64,000 bases of DNA from Paramecium tetraurelia (lineage: Eukaryota > Ciliophora > Oligohymenophorea > Peniculida > Parameciidae), in contig NW_001798990.1 in NCBI RefSeq assembly GCF_000165425.1, positions 125,796 to 189,795 of the forward strand, given 5' to 3'. The first letter of the stretch is position 1. Every line of letters starts with the position of its first letter. Under the pieces are notes generated by a model. The model was not told the origin of the DNA and did no database searches. It worked only from the letters and a program-made list of their open reading frames with translations. Shown one piece after another: positions 48,501-59,266 of the stretch. The position numbers and the translations under genes were made by a program.

Positions 48501-50262
48501 TGATGCATAACTTAATCCATGAATAACAGTATCCTTGGTTGTAACAGTCTTATTTTATCTTTTGATAATGTTCACATAAACATTTCCAAATCTTCCAGTA
48601 ACGTTTAAGAATCTCAAACCTGCTGGTACTGTGTGAGGTAATTTCTTTTATGCTTCTGCATAGATTCCTTTGTAATCAATTTTAGCTTCTGTTTTGTTGG
48701 CGTCCTTGCCAGTCTCATTTTTATCATCCTTTGCTATTTCATCCCCTTCTTTCAAGAATCTTAATTATGATCCTGAAGGTTTTCCTTGATTTTAGTCAGT
48801 TGAATTGGTTGGTTTAATTGTGTTGTTAGTTTTTTTTAAGGCATCTTTGATACTTTAGCATTCCAAAGATTAGCAGAAGATTGAATTACCAAAACAAGAT
48901 GGTTGGAATAGGATAGCCTGTTTTTCTTTTACATCTTTTGTTTTACTCTACATATTGGCTTTGGGATTAGTTTTATCATCCTGTTTGGGGTCAGCATCCT
49001 TTTTAGGAACAGCAGCAGCTTTTTCTTCTTCGTGAGTGATTGAATCTAATTCTACTTGAAATTGTTTGGAATCATTATAAGTATCTACAAATGGTAATAA
49101 GATGATGTTTCCTTATAAGTTTTCATGTTCATCAGCAAAAAAGCTTTCATAAATTTCATCCTCTAAACTTAAAAACTCTGTTTCGCCTCCTTTATCTTTT
49201 TTTTCTTTTTTCTCATCCTTCTTATCTTTATCTTTATCATCATCATCCTTATCTTTGTCTTCATCCTTCTTCTTCTTCTTCTTTCCAGTACCAACTCCTT
49301 GAATAAAGGCCTTTACTTCAGATGCTGGTGCCTCTTGACAACCAACGACAATTGGATTTGCAATAACTGGAGCTGCATAACAATAATGTGGATTGGCATG
49401 AGTCCAGTTAACCATCATTTCATTATCAGTTTAAAATACGATATCGCCATTTTCTAGTCGAACATCAGAGAACTATTCAAATTATAAATAATTTCCTTAG
49501 AATCTTCCTTAAATACTGTTGAAGGTCAAATTCTTGGTTACTAATTTTACCGCATTCAACTCAACTAATTCTCCTGTCTAATGAAAGGTTATAGGATAAT
49601 AATTACAATATTGATTGTGTTATACGATATATTGTTGGAGTTCATCACTATAAAACAAGATCCAAAACAATTTATTGATAAATCATCAAGAACTGCTTGT
49701 TTGTAGACGTGGAGATCAATTTAACAACTTTATTCAGACAATAAGTTAGTAAATTCGTAACTATAATTACTACCTTAAATATCTTCTGAGATCGTCGAAG
49801 TGTTTGCATTTGGATCGATATTGAATCTTCCTGGGATTGAATATTCAAGTGCAAAATCTGGTATGAGTAAGCTTGAACTTTCATCAATCGCATCACCTAA
49901 TTTTGGTCCCTCTAAGGTCGTTTAATTTAGACTTTGGGTATGTGAGTTTCTCTTTTTTAAGGTGGTTATGCTTGCACCTAGATATTTGATTGAGGACATT
50001 GATTTAGTGATTTGGTATTCCTAAAATTAGTTATTGTTAATACGCTATCTATAATATGCATTCTGCAATTTGTAACATTCATAGTCAATCTTGAGTTTGC
50101 TGGTATTTTTTAAATACCGTCATAAAAGGCAAAGAATTCGAATATTACATAGAAGCCTGTAAACAAAACTGTTGTTGTTATGATTAAAAATATAATTCGA
50201 ATGAAGGATCTTAGACGGATTGCCCATTTTAGTGCTTGTTTGTTATGTTCTTCTAACTCCAT
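36562..50262 (-). CDS. Giant membrane protein (about 4,500 residues) with EF-hand-like C-terminus
   Basis: Start ATG 50260-50262: MELEEHNKQALKWAIRLRSF, then a membrane helix (IRIIFLIITTTVLFTGFYVI). A large extracytoplasmic part follows, with Lys/Asp-rich low complexity (about 49,190-49,290) and an ordered block around YVKPWWMGTFSFTLMS. A helix near 47,930-47,990 (YVSVLISILTAFFLMLGVLY) leads into the cytosol. A 26-nt intron joins this to MNLGRLLFQLFVLAPPLSAF, more membrane helices (46,250-46,850), then about 3,000 residues of mostly helical sequence with a poly-Gln region (about 40,140), an acidic run (about 38,380-38,480) and QIPLQQ repeats. Near the end lies KAIDEDGTKTISKSEYGTLA, an EF-hand loop after a 28-nt intron (37064-37091), and a final helix (LLTMLLIQGAIILLLIFIFI) with GGTFG. 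Family unknown. Joining it into one gene is my inference from frame continuity. Confidence 0.7.
37922..37993. repeat. Four tandem 18-bp units inside the giant gene
   Basis: Units at 37922, 37940, 37958 and 37976, each about 18 bp (consensus ggtatttattattacaaa on the plus strand). On the coding minus strand each codes for six residues of the type QQQIPL. Units 2 and 3 differ by one base; outer units are more diverged. In-frame expansion of a disordered Gln/Leu/Pro linker. Confidence 0.85.
38376..38480. repeat. Low-complexity acidic coding tract in the giant gene
   Basis: The plus strand is a run of cat/ctt/cct-type triplets; the minus strand codes for an almost pure Asp/Glu stretch (for example RDDEVDEDDDEQEDEDEDD). 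It is flanked by Gln-rich sequence. Likely a disordered, possibly cation-binding segment. Confidence 0.8.
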
Positions 50263-50303
50263 TTATTATAACTAAAGAGACTTCCTAAAATAGTGGTGAC
50301 AAA

Positions 50304-50576
50304 TCAAAATTACGTTTTATCCCCATGCTTCTTAGCACCAGAGTCGGATTTCTTAACTATGGGTTTATTGTCATCATCCGAAGAGGAGGATGATTCTGAA
50401 TCAGCTACCTTCTTCTTATTTTTTTGCACTCTATAAATTCAAATATTTTTTTACTTTGTAGCTTTTTCTTGGTTGCTTTGTTGAGCTACGTTATCCTGTT
50501 AATTGGGCGGTTTAATAACAGGAATCTCGATTTCATTAGGGTGTTCATCATTCATCTATTGATATGCTTAAGACAT
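50304..50576 (-). CDS. Small acidic Ser-rich protein
   Basis: 82 residues from two exons: MSQAYQQMNDEHPNEIEIPV, then IKPPNQQDNVAQQSNQEKA, a 24-nt GT-AG intron, then KNKKKVADSESSSSSDDDN and a basic tail, stop TGA 50304-50306. The SSSSSDDD run is a strong casein-kinase-2-type phosphorylation cluster. It is disordered throughout. It lies 42 bp upstream of the giant gene on the same strand. Confidence 0.6.
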
Positions 50577-50844
50577 TTGAAAAAATAATAATGAAAGTAA
50601 ATGTTAAAATATTCGAATTTAAATACATTCAAAAAGTAGTTATATAACTTAAATAATTGATCATTTATATCTTCTGATTAGTACGAATTGATAAATTGAA
50701 GAACTCTAGGTATAATGGATTTGCAAGAATTTTATTTAAATTTTATTTTGATCTAATACAAAACACACGCCTAATATAAATTTAACCGAAACTATGCAAT
50801 AACATTTGTATATATATAAAAATTTAAGATATCAATTATTAAAA

Positions 50845-52165
50845 TCACAATGCGAGAGGAATTAATTTCAGAATCATATCGATGAATCTCAGTTCATCAT
50901 CAAACTCTTGAATGTCCTCGTCAATTTCCTTAGCAGTCAGATTCACATACTGACACAGAGTCTTGGTTGTTACTAATTATTATCATAAATAGGACATACA
51001 TGACAACACAATCTTTTTATTCTATGAATTTGCTATTATTTGTTGGACAACCTTTGGTTTCTCTGGTGATCTCTTCTTATAATTCTAATCAGGAAAATCA
51101 ATCGTTTTGTTTATAATACTATAATTTATATGATATGAGTCTAGTTGAACATCATGAGAGTTCTTTAAAATTGAGTGCATCTTCTGTAAATTTTATATAG
51201 TCCAACTATCTGCAAATAGTTACATATGATAAAATCTAAGTATTATTTGGTAAATACCTTCTTTTAAATGCCTAATAACTCCTATCTAACTAGTAACGCA
51301 GCTTTATTTCTTCATAAAATCCTTATGAATGCACTTGATGGTCGGATTGTCTGATTTCCGGTAAAAATAATAAACACAATTAGAGAGAATCTTCTAAAAT
51401 TGAATGACGTTTATTAGTTGATTTAATTGTCAATTGTTTGAGCATCTCATGGATATCTTATAATATATCCTGTTTTTCCTTCATCATTGGGTCATCTTTC
51501 ACTCCCATTTTTATTTCATAGCTTGACAACTTTTGCTCTTAATAACTGATATCTGAGTTTTCTTGATTAAACTCGGAGGCACTTCTTTGATTTGTTGATC
51601 TTCTGTTAATAATTTCTCTACTTTAAGATTAGAAGATATTTGATTAAATTAATTGCACGGGTTTTAATTCGTTTTATTCCTTCTTGAAAATATCCTTCAT
51701 TTATTGAGCAGCATTTTAAGGTGTTAATAATTATTCAGTTACCTATTCATAATTATTATTGTATTAAGTAATTTAAATTTTTACTTAGAAAACAGGCTAA
51801 ATTTTTAGTTGTGAATTTTTACGAACTTATAAATGAGTTTATTGCTATGGCTCTTCTGTTTAAATTATATTAGGTTAAATCGTTTATTTTTTTTCTAAAG
51901 AAGAAGATTTTGCAGATTATCTTTTAGAAATATAAAAATAATTTGTATCATTTTCTTGAACTTGAATTGATGCAATCACTTAATTTTCTTTTTTGCTTTA
52001 AAGTTATATTGGTGTTTATTCTTTCTATATGCTATTTTTTTTGAGTTAGCTATTCCTGCCTGAATATTCATTCTATTATGATTGATTCTATTTGTATTAA
52101 GATTCAGATAAAAAGTCACTTGATGCGACATTCTCTTATTAGAAATTTGAATTTTGCATTGACAT
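50845..52165 (-). CDS. Gln/Asn/Ser-rich protein with an acidic C-terminus, unidentified
   Basis: Starts at 52165 (MSMQNSNFQQENVASSDFLS). A Gln-rich, disordered first half follows, rich in TAA/TAG codons. The middle has KDIFKKEQNELKPVQLIQ and KQDILQDIHEMLKQL (helical). After frame changes that imply introns there is a block NCVYYFYRKSDNPTIKCIHK with several Cys and aromatic residues. A 27-nt intron then joins the end LCQYVNLTAKEIDEDIQEF and DDELRFIDMILKLIPLAL, stop TGA 50845-50847. A shorter minus-strand standard-code ORF at 51976-52236 overlaps the first exon in another frame; I prefer this frame because it runs on for over 250 codons. Confidence 0.6.
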
Positions 52166-52311
52166 TTGAAATTAGTTATAATAAATAATATAATAAAATT
52201 AAATTCAGACGTGATCGAGTACTTTTTCAAAATCATATATTATAAAAACTATTGGCATTTCATATTTTTCATTCAAAAAAAAATGATATATAATTATTTA
52301 CTTCTATATTT

Positions 52312-52770
52312 TCATAAAAATGCTAATTATAAAGATTTGTAAATTCCATTTTCAACAATAAAACTTGAACTATTTTTAGTAAAATACATAAGAGGTATGA
52401 AATTTTAAATAATTTTAATCTATGGAGAGTGAAAATTAAATAGAATCATCTTTATTTCATGTTCAAGGGTAGGATTGATCCATTTTAAACTTGGTTGCTG
52501 CAGAATCAATTTCTTGATCTATCTAGAGATAACAATAGCTGGTTCGTTCTTAAAGAAGTTATAACGAATGACATTGGGATTGAATTTGACTTTGTTGTGG
52601 TTCTTCCCCAGCTTTTTGTTCGAATATTAAGTTTAATTGATATGAGTGGTAGAGAATTCCTCTTTGGATTTGGACTTGACTTCAAAATCATCTAAACACT
52701 GTACACTTTGATCTTCATGATTTTGGTAGAGTCCTAAGGGAATCAGAAATACCTATTTTGGACCTATCAT
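52312..52770 (-). CDS. Unrecognised 152-residue protein
   Basis: Single exon: MIGPKQVFLIPLGLYQNHED to TGA 52312-52314. It is basic and polar with short hydrophobic patches (NVIRYNFFKNEPAIVISRQ, then LILQQPSLKWINPTLEHEI). Two other frames over the same bases are also open, so the choice rests on composition: this frame has the mixed Lys/Asn/Ser/Gln profile of its neighbours and starts directly opposite the SAXO-like gene. The last 25 codons may be an unspliced tail. Confidence 0.45.
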
Positions 52771-52987
52771 CGGTAATGATATAAATTTATTTATAATTTC
52801 AAGTATTAATTCCTCTTTAAAAATAAATTAATATTTAATATTATTAATTGATTGTAATCTATGAAAACGAAGAAAGTAATCCAATTCTTCTCAAAAGCAC
52901 TTTTTTCAACTCAAGTAATAAAGTTCTTAGTTAATCTGCATTAATTATTGAGGTTATTAATCTTTTAATAAAAATTATTCTTATTTA

Positions 52988-53805
52988 ATGTCAAAGCCTA
53001 GATCAACAAGCACGATTGAATAGAGAATCAAAGATGTCAGAATGCAAAGGTCTCGAAATTATTCCCACGTTGAAGGAACATGCGTATGCTCTGATTGTTT
53101 GTGTGGTTAATGCAAATGCCAAGTGATGTAACAACATTATGATTATCCCAAACTTTTACTGTCAAATTATAAAAGAGAGTATCCTTGGAAATGTTCCTCA
53201 CCTCCTAAGCCAGTCTAATAAGTTGAATACTAGCCAAATTTTGAACGAGTTTTTAGATCCTCTACTTACTAAAGAAATTTTCAATAATTCAACATTTAGA
53301 AAACTCAAAATTTCAAACCTTCACCCCAAGATTGGAGAAATGACTCACCAGTCGTCGAAATAACATCGTATCGAACGAATTTCAAATAACAACCAAATAG
53401 TAAAATATAAAAGTTACATTAGATATCACACCTATGCTGAGGCCAATTGAAGTTGATCATTCTGTCAATTTGCCTATGTCTTAGAAGACCACTTACAAGA
53501 ATCACTTTAGAGCATGCAGTTCTCAACTAGAAAATGACCATTATGTTAGAGAAGCTCACTACAAAAGACACACCAATCAATCTCCAAATCCATATTTATA
53601 AACATCATATCAACATTTCTATAATGTAGTTTCATAATCACAAACCAATGCAATTTTACCCCAACAAAACTAGCCATTTATGCCAACCTTATCTGGATTG
53701 CAGAACCGACAAAGTCGATATCAATCGGATTATAAAAGAAAATAGAAACTCAAATGTCAAGCCAGACAATATTTGGAAGAATACATTATTATTAATTAAG
53801 ATTGA
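52988..53805 (+). CDS. SAXO/FAM154-like stabiliser of axonemal microtubules
   Basis: SAXO proteins bind and stabilise microtubules in cilia and basal bodies. After a basic start (MSKPRSTSTIEQRIKD) comes the hallmark Cys cluster GTCVCSDCLCGQCKCQ, followed by YPKLLLSNYKREYPWK, as in the SAXO N-terminus. Later repeated short blocks of the Mn type occur: RSSTYQRNFQQF, EITSYRTNFKQQ, SQKTTYKNHFRAC and SRYQSDYKRK. A 23-nt intron near 53399-53421 restores the frame between NN and ITPMLRPIEVDH. About 264 residues. Cys spacing and repeated [ST]-x-Y-x-x-x-F units make the call good; orthology to SAXO1 or 2 is not claimed. Confidence 0.8.
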
Positions 53806-53947
53806 ATTGTATTTTTATTTATTTTAACTCATTTTATTCAATTGATTATCATTAGATAGGATAATTTAAACATTCATCATTGACCCCATTCCCCAGGTAC
53901 AAATGAAAAATATAATATTTAAAGTGATATATACTTATAAATATACT

Positions 53948-54295
53948 TCATATATAATTGTAGTTTTCTTTGTCCTCACAAATTTTCTTATTGCTCTTCC
54001 TATCCGAAAGCAATTACGATTTGGCCTTTCTTTTGCTTCCCAAATTAGGATCAGGCTCAGTTGATTTATTAATAAGTTTCGATTTATTCTTATAAAGATT
54101 CAGGCTTTGAGGTTGATCCTCACTTTAAGTTTCCCTTTGTTGCTAAGTCTCATCAAAATTCTCATTGATGTTTTCATCATTCGAAAGCACATCTACAGTT
54201 TTGTCTGATAACTCATCATCCTTTATTAAATAATCATAAGCCTTAAACAACAACTAATCGATTTTACGATTGATTTTTTGAATCTGGTTTCCCAT
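53948..54295 (-). CDS. Small charged protein (MGNQIQ...), unidentified
   Basis: 115 residues, single exon, TGA 53948-53950. A short helical start (MGNQIQKINRKIDQLLFKAY) is followed by an acidic Asn-rich middle and a basic tail (GSKRKAKSQLLSDRKSNKK), which could act as a nuclear localisation signal. Gly2 is present but Gln6 does not favour myristoylation. It is divergent from the NBR1-like gene, 190 bp apart. Confidence 0.5.
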
Positions 54296-54485
54296 CTATT
54301 AATCTAACAGAAATAAATATATTGTTATAAATTTTCATTAATAATCACTTAAATAAATAGCAGAAAGTCTGATTTTGCATATTCAATACCTAAATGTGAA
54401 GTGCTTTCATGGAATAAAATTCATTTTTCATTCAGTCTTTCATAAGGGCTGAAATAGATAAATTCATATATTATTAAATAATTAA

Positions 54486-55600
54486 ATGTCGAATATCAAG
54501 TATATTTATTTAAAGAAAATCCACAAAGTGCCGTTCACTGTTAATAGTTATTACAGTCTCGTTGAAACCATCAAGATGACTTATAAATAGTTGAAGGACA
54601 TTTATCTTTTTGCAATCATTAATTCATGTAAACATTTAAAATACCACAATAGAGAATGGAGAAGCAGTATGGGAAATTAACTCTGATGTTACCTTTTAAT
54701 CATTGAAATCAACGAGTCAATAATAAGGATTGTCCTCCATTAAAATATTGGTCACAGAGAACCAGAATTATTAAGAAGTCTTAAAGGATTCATGGAATCT
54801 GTTAAATCAAAGCACAGTGGCAACAGAAAAGAAGAGCCAAGATGCTTCAACCTACTTTTAACCTAGTAATTAAGATTAGTGCCAATAAAGTGCACCCTAG
54901 TTGGGAAATATAGGGTAAATGTATTTAAATAATTGTGTTTAGAACCTAAGCAAAAGCGTAATAAATTGATAATGCATCAAATACTAATACTATTGACTAT
55001 CGAAATAATTAATAGCTAAAAGAGCTGATCGATGAAATTATCGATTAAAAGTTAAAAGAATTAGGGTTGATAAAAAGCAATGATGATAAAATTGACCCCT
55101 CTGATTATAAATTTTCGTTGACCAAAAAAAACACCAAATACACTGCCAATATAGATTCAGACCTTAAGGTTTCCTTATGCTTCAATAATAATGGTAATAA
55201 GAAGTGGTTTAATCCATATTTAACAAACACAGGAATAAGATTACATTAGAAATTTAGCGACTTGGCTCCAGGTGAATATACATAAGTTATTGTTTCCATT
55301 CCCTACATCCCAAATCACTTTTAGGGCAATCCACAATATACATATAGATTCAAAGTAAATCATATTGTCTAACATTAGATCTATGCTGAAAATGAGAAAG
55401 GATAATTGTGTGAGGTATATGGTGAGATTCCAATCATAGTAAAGGCTCCAGAAAATATCTAATTGTCACCAGAAGAATAAAAGATATCGAAATTGTAGAG
55501 CATCTTTCCACAAATTGGGAAGCAATAGATTGTAAAGTTTGTCCAACAGCAGAACTAAGACAAACCTATTGATTAATTGATTGAAGAATTCTTGTAGTGA
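54486..55600 (+). CDS. PB1 + NBR1-type FW domain + CUE/UBA protein (autophagy-receptor-like)
   Basis: N-terminal PB1-like domain: IKYIYLKKIHKVPFTVNSYY, SLVETIKMTYKQL, then VWEINSDVTFQSL after a 25-nt intron. A 28-nt intron in the linker follows. The middle has an NBR1-like central (FW) domain: KVSLCFNNNGNKKWFNPYLT (the W..N.G..W strand pair), SDLAPGEYTQVIVSIPYIP, YTYRFKV. The C-terminus is CUE/UBA-like: SKLQSIFPQIGKQQIVKFVQ, then DQLIEEFLQ before TGA 55598-55600. This order is that of NBR1, a selective-autophagy receptor that oligomerises by PB1 and binds ubiquitin at its end; the ZZ finger and LC3-interacting motif are not visible. About 350 residues, shorter than animal NBR1. Confidence 0.75.
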
Positions 55601-55703
55601 TATTTATGGAATAATTAATTAATTTTGCTGAATATATGATTGGGCATTATAATTCTTATTGAGGTATTTCAATTAAATTATATTGGAATTATAAACTTTG
55701 AAA

Positions 55704-56189
55704 ATGCAGTAATGCAATTTGGCAGATTTCTCTTTCAGTCTACAAAATCAAAATGACATTGAGGTTGAGTAACAAACCCATTTTCTTGGAGTAAATTCTT
55801 CTGCAGCGGATATTTCATCTGAAGAAGAAAATGATTTGGATAGAAAAATATAATAATTATACAGCTAAACCAAGTAGGCCTTGTAATCCATAAAGAAGAG
55901 ACAGATCTCAGAACAAGTGAATAGCGCTAAAGATCTGTCGAATGTGAAATCTTGTCTCGTTTGTAGTAAATCTCTACCCTTTCTTTAACTGTTTGTATCG
56001 AAGAAAGTCTTTGCTCGCAATAATAAAATCAAAGGATTTACTGCGATTCAATATCCACAACACTTAAATTCGATAAATAAGAGTGATAACTAATAGGATT
56101 AAAAATAGAAACTAAATTAAAAAATACAAAATAATAGTTATTTTAGTGTTCCAAAAAGGAACATCTGCTACTCTTATATCAAAATTTGA
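55704..56189 (+). CDS. Unrecognised 161-residue protein with a CxxC
   Basis: Single exon: MQQCNLADFSFSLQNQND to TGA 56187-56189. An acidic first third (SSAADISSEEENDLDRK), a helical Gln/Lys part, then VKSCLVCSKSLPFLQLFVSK and KVFARNNKIKGF. A lone CxxC is too little for a zinc finger. It is 103 bp after the NBR1-like gene on the same strand. Confidence 0.55.
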
Positions 56190-56242
56190 AAATAATTTTA
56201 TTTTATTGTATTTTTTAGTTTTATATACTACGTAAAATAAAA

Positions 56243-57136
56243 ATGAAAAGCAGGGAAGATTCAGTGTCTATCAGAAGTGACGAACAATCGTTGGATTTAG
56301 ATTGCAGGATAATGAAACCGAAGTTTAAACAGCCTGATTACGATACGTATCAAACAGAAACTAGTACCTCTGTTTATAAAAGGATAATGGAGATTAAGTC
56401 TAGTTCGAGTGAATATAAATTCAAGACATGTCATGAGGCTGTTCCATCAACAAAACAATATGGATGTGTTAGGAAGTTTAGTGATTGTTAATTATAAGAG
56501 TCGAATGAGGAGAAATATAGAAATAACCAATTCATAAACTAAAATTTTGATAATATTTTGGGTAAAGATAAAACAAGAAAGAAAAAAAGTAAGAAGGGAT
56601 CTCTCTACTCTATACAAAGTTAATCTCAATCTCCAATTTCTAACAAGAACTAGTAAAATTAATTATAGGAAACATCATCAAAAAAGTCTCAAAAATCTAT
56701 CAGCAAAAGCTCAACAGTTAATCTACCTAAAAAAGGAATGTACAATTCTTAAGAAAAGAAGATTGGACATACTTTGGACCATCAACCAATAAGAGTATAA
56801 TAGAGAACCAATCAATTGAACCATCATGTTGATTAATTTTAGAATCCAATCTAAGAAAAAATTACTATCGGTCAGTTGAATAGATATTCTTTGAATGACA
56901 ACAAAATTGGATAAATGTACAGAAACACGAACCATTTTTTACTGACTGCATCGTAGCCAAAAAGCATATTAAAGAGCAAGTCTGTTTGTAGTGAGAGTAG
57001 CAATGGAGAGAACAGCAGTAAATACAAATCAATGAAGTCATCGATTTTTAAGAAAGTTACCTTCGAATCAATTAAAGGATAAAATAATATGAAATAATCT
57101 CTACACAATTAATAACAATTGATTATAATACAATGA
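56243..57136 (+). CDS. Disordered Ser/Lys-rich protein with a PP1-docking-like motif
   Basis: 297 residues, single exon, TGA 57134-57136. Starts MKSREDSVSIRSDEQSLDLD. Most of the protein is low complexity with Ser/Lys/Gln runs (KTRKKKSKKGSLYSIQSQSQ, SSKKSQKSISKSSTVN). Near the end SSIFKKVTFESIKG contains KKVTF, an [RK]-x-V-x-F PP1-docking consensus in a Ser-flanked context. A frame of this length without TGA is well beyond chance. Another protein in the window (17974-18381) has a similar KKVHF end. Confidence 0.65.
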
Positions 57137-57169
57137 AAATTTAATATATATATATATACTTAAATTAAA

Positions 57170-58572
57170 TCATTATTTTTACTAATCATAATAGGATGGA
57201 GTCTCTAGATATTCTTTTGATTGCATTTCTTTCAATCTAGATCTACATCTTTCAAGAGCAAACTCTTCATCGTATTGTTCCCCTTAGCTTTTTACAACGA
57301 AGAGATTCATCAAGTCTCTTTCTGCAGAACAATACAACTTAGTTTTATGATTGTACATTTCATCAATTAGTAAGATAAATCTTCGAGCAGCATTTCGATT
57401 ACTCATACTGATCTATTTCACTCCCTTTAGACAAATAGTGTGATAATTCCTACATAAAGCTATGAAATCTGAGGCTCCCACTACATCCTCACATAACTCT
57501 TCGTAATCAAACAATGCTACTCCATTCGCTTGTCTTTTTACTTTGAAGTTCCTTCCTTCAATAACCTCGATTTCCTTCTCATGACTAATAAAAATTAGAC
57601 TCTCATTATTTACAATTTGTCTGTTCCACTTATTCTTTTGAAAATTCCTTTCATAGTCTATTCAGCACTTTCATCCAAAGGACTAGTAAATGTTAACAAT
57701 CTTTCTGTTTGAGCTGCTGACTATTGATATATACAGAATATTCATACATAAGAGTATCTATAATCAACCTGTGAGTCCATATTGTGAATAATGCATGACT
57801 GTTTTAAAAATGGAATAAATGGTAAAAATAGATGTCTTTACAATCCTCCCTTATACAAGTCTTCTGGTGGTCGGTTGGATGTTGCCACTAAAACCATATG
57901 GTTATTGATCATTGTCTCAAACAATCTCTTCAAAATTAGAGCATCTCCTATGTCTGTGACTTAGAATTCATCTAGACATAATAATCTTAACTCTTTGGCT
58001 TTTGCTATACCCACTTTGGTCACAGGATCTTCTTTACTAGAACAATTATGCATATCCTTCTGAATGTCCAGCATGAATTCATTAAAGTGGATCCTTTTCT
58101 TTTGGGGGATTTGACATTATTCATAAAATAAATCCATTATATAAGTCTTCCCACATCCTGGCGATCCGAAAACATATAACCCTTAGATCTACTATACAAA
58201 TGGACGGTTATGATCTTATTGTGTCGATTATAATTTAGTCTCGTTTATGCTTATAGTCTGTGAACCCCCGAACAAAGAGCTAAAGAATGATGACTACTTT
58301 GCAGATGGTTATTACACTTAGCTTTACTGGGGCTTATGGTTTCTTTTAATAAAATCATCCAGGAATTTCGAGTATTGCAGCCATTGTTGATGCGTTTAGA
58401 CCAATTGATCGTTGACTCTATCGAATTAAACAATCTTTTAGTCTTAATTATTTAATCATACCGTATTCACTTACCTCTCATCTCTGGCTATTTCCTCTTG
58501 TCTTACTAAGAGTTGATATTACTCTAACACTGCTCCAAAATTGAATCTCACCCTTCTAAAGCCCAAAAACAT
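57170..58572 (-). CDS. AFG1: AFG1/LACE1-family mitochondrial AAA-type ATPase
   Basis: AFG1 ATPases act in mitochondrial protein quality control. N-terminal [20 protein letters not shown], then [20 protein letters not shown], matches the AFG1 start; a 27-nt intron lies within it. Motifs in order: [19 protein letters not shown] (Walker A), [33 protein letters not shown] (Walker B plus the AFG1 EFQVTD signature), [20 protein letters not shown] (sensor region), [11 protein letters not shown], and the C-terminal [20 protein letters not shown]. About 450 residues. All catalytic residues present. The convergent neighbour stops 33 bp away. Confidence 0.93.
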
Positions 58573-58612
58573 TTATATAATAATTTTTATTTAAACCAAA
58601 ATTAAAATTAAG

Positions 58613-59190
58613 TCAATAATCCCTCTTTATAAATTTTTTATACAGCCAATTAAATACTGCAAATATTATTACAATAATAGACACCGTGAGAGTGACTAAT
58701 TGCCAATAATTTAGAGAATCATTCACCTCAATCACACTCTAAAGTTGTCTCTGTTCTGGTTATCTCACTTAAGTAAAATTGCTACTCTCATCGTTTAAAG
58801 AGCTCTTTTTACGACTAGACAACTCAAAGAAAAAGTATTTGTAAAAATGATAAACCGTCTATGTGTTTTTTCTAGAAGTTGTAGAATTCTCTAATATGGT
58901 TCTGTACATGATTTTTGCTCTTTCATCCAATCTCATAGGAACCTATATTCTAAATATATTTAATCTACATAATTTAATTGAGTTATCTCTACTACCCTTG
59001 TTTCTTGTTTTTTGATGTAAAAGTTATTCGGTTTTATCTTATAATTTTGAGGATTCGACAATTCTATTTGAATTTCAAGTATATTCTATGAGATATTTTT
59101 TATTTTTAATTCTGTCTGAATTAGCATTGTGTTCCTATTATAAGCAAATGTGAGTTTGTTCTAAGCAGAGAACATCAATAATTCTTCCAT
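58613..59190 (-). CDS. VAP-like MSP-domain protein with C-terminal membrane anchor
   Basis: An MSP (major sperm protein) beta-sandwich: NKLTFAYNRNTMLIQTELKI, KNISQNILEIQIELSNPQ, then YKIKPNNFYIKKQETRVVEI, which follows the VAP pattern of KNxS, then YxVxPN and a basic-x-E strand. A 26-nt GT-AG intron joins NY to VPMRLDERAKI. A coiled, polar stretch follows and then one membrane helix right at the end (LVTLTVSIIVIIFAVFNWLY) with basic KKFIKRDY outside. The tail-anchor layout is that of ER VAPs, which bind FFAT-motif proteins at membrane contacts. About 183 residues. It lies 40 bp upstream of AFG1 on the same strand. Confidence 0.78.
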
Positions 59191-59266
59191 TTCTTTTTTT
59201 TCTTTTAAAGAGTACTTCAAAACTAATAATTAAATAATTTAAACAAAATTACGTTATTAATTAAAT

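Noticed and set aside
52495-52695. Plus-strand hydrophobic ORF
   Set aside because: It overlaps a minus-strand frame with better composition and a start opposite the SAXO gene; still uncertain, as noted there.
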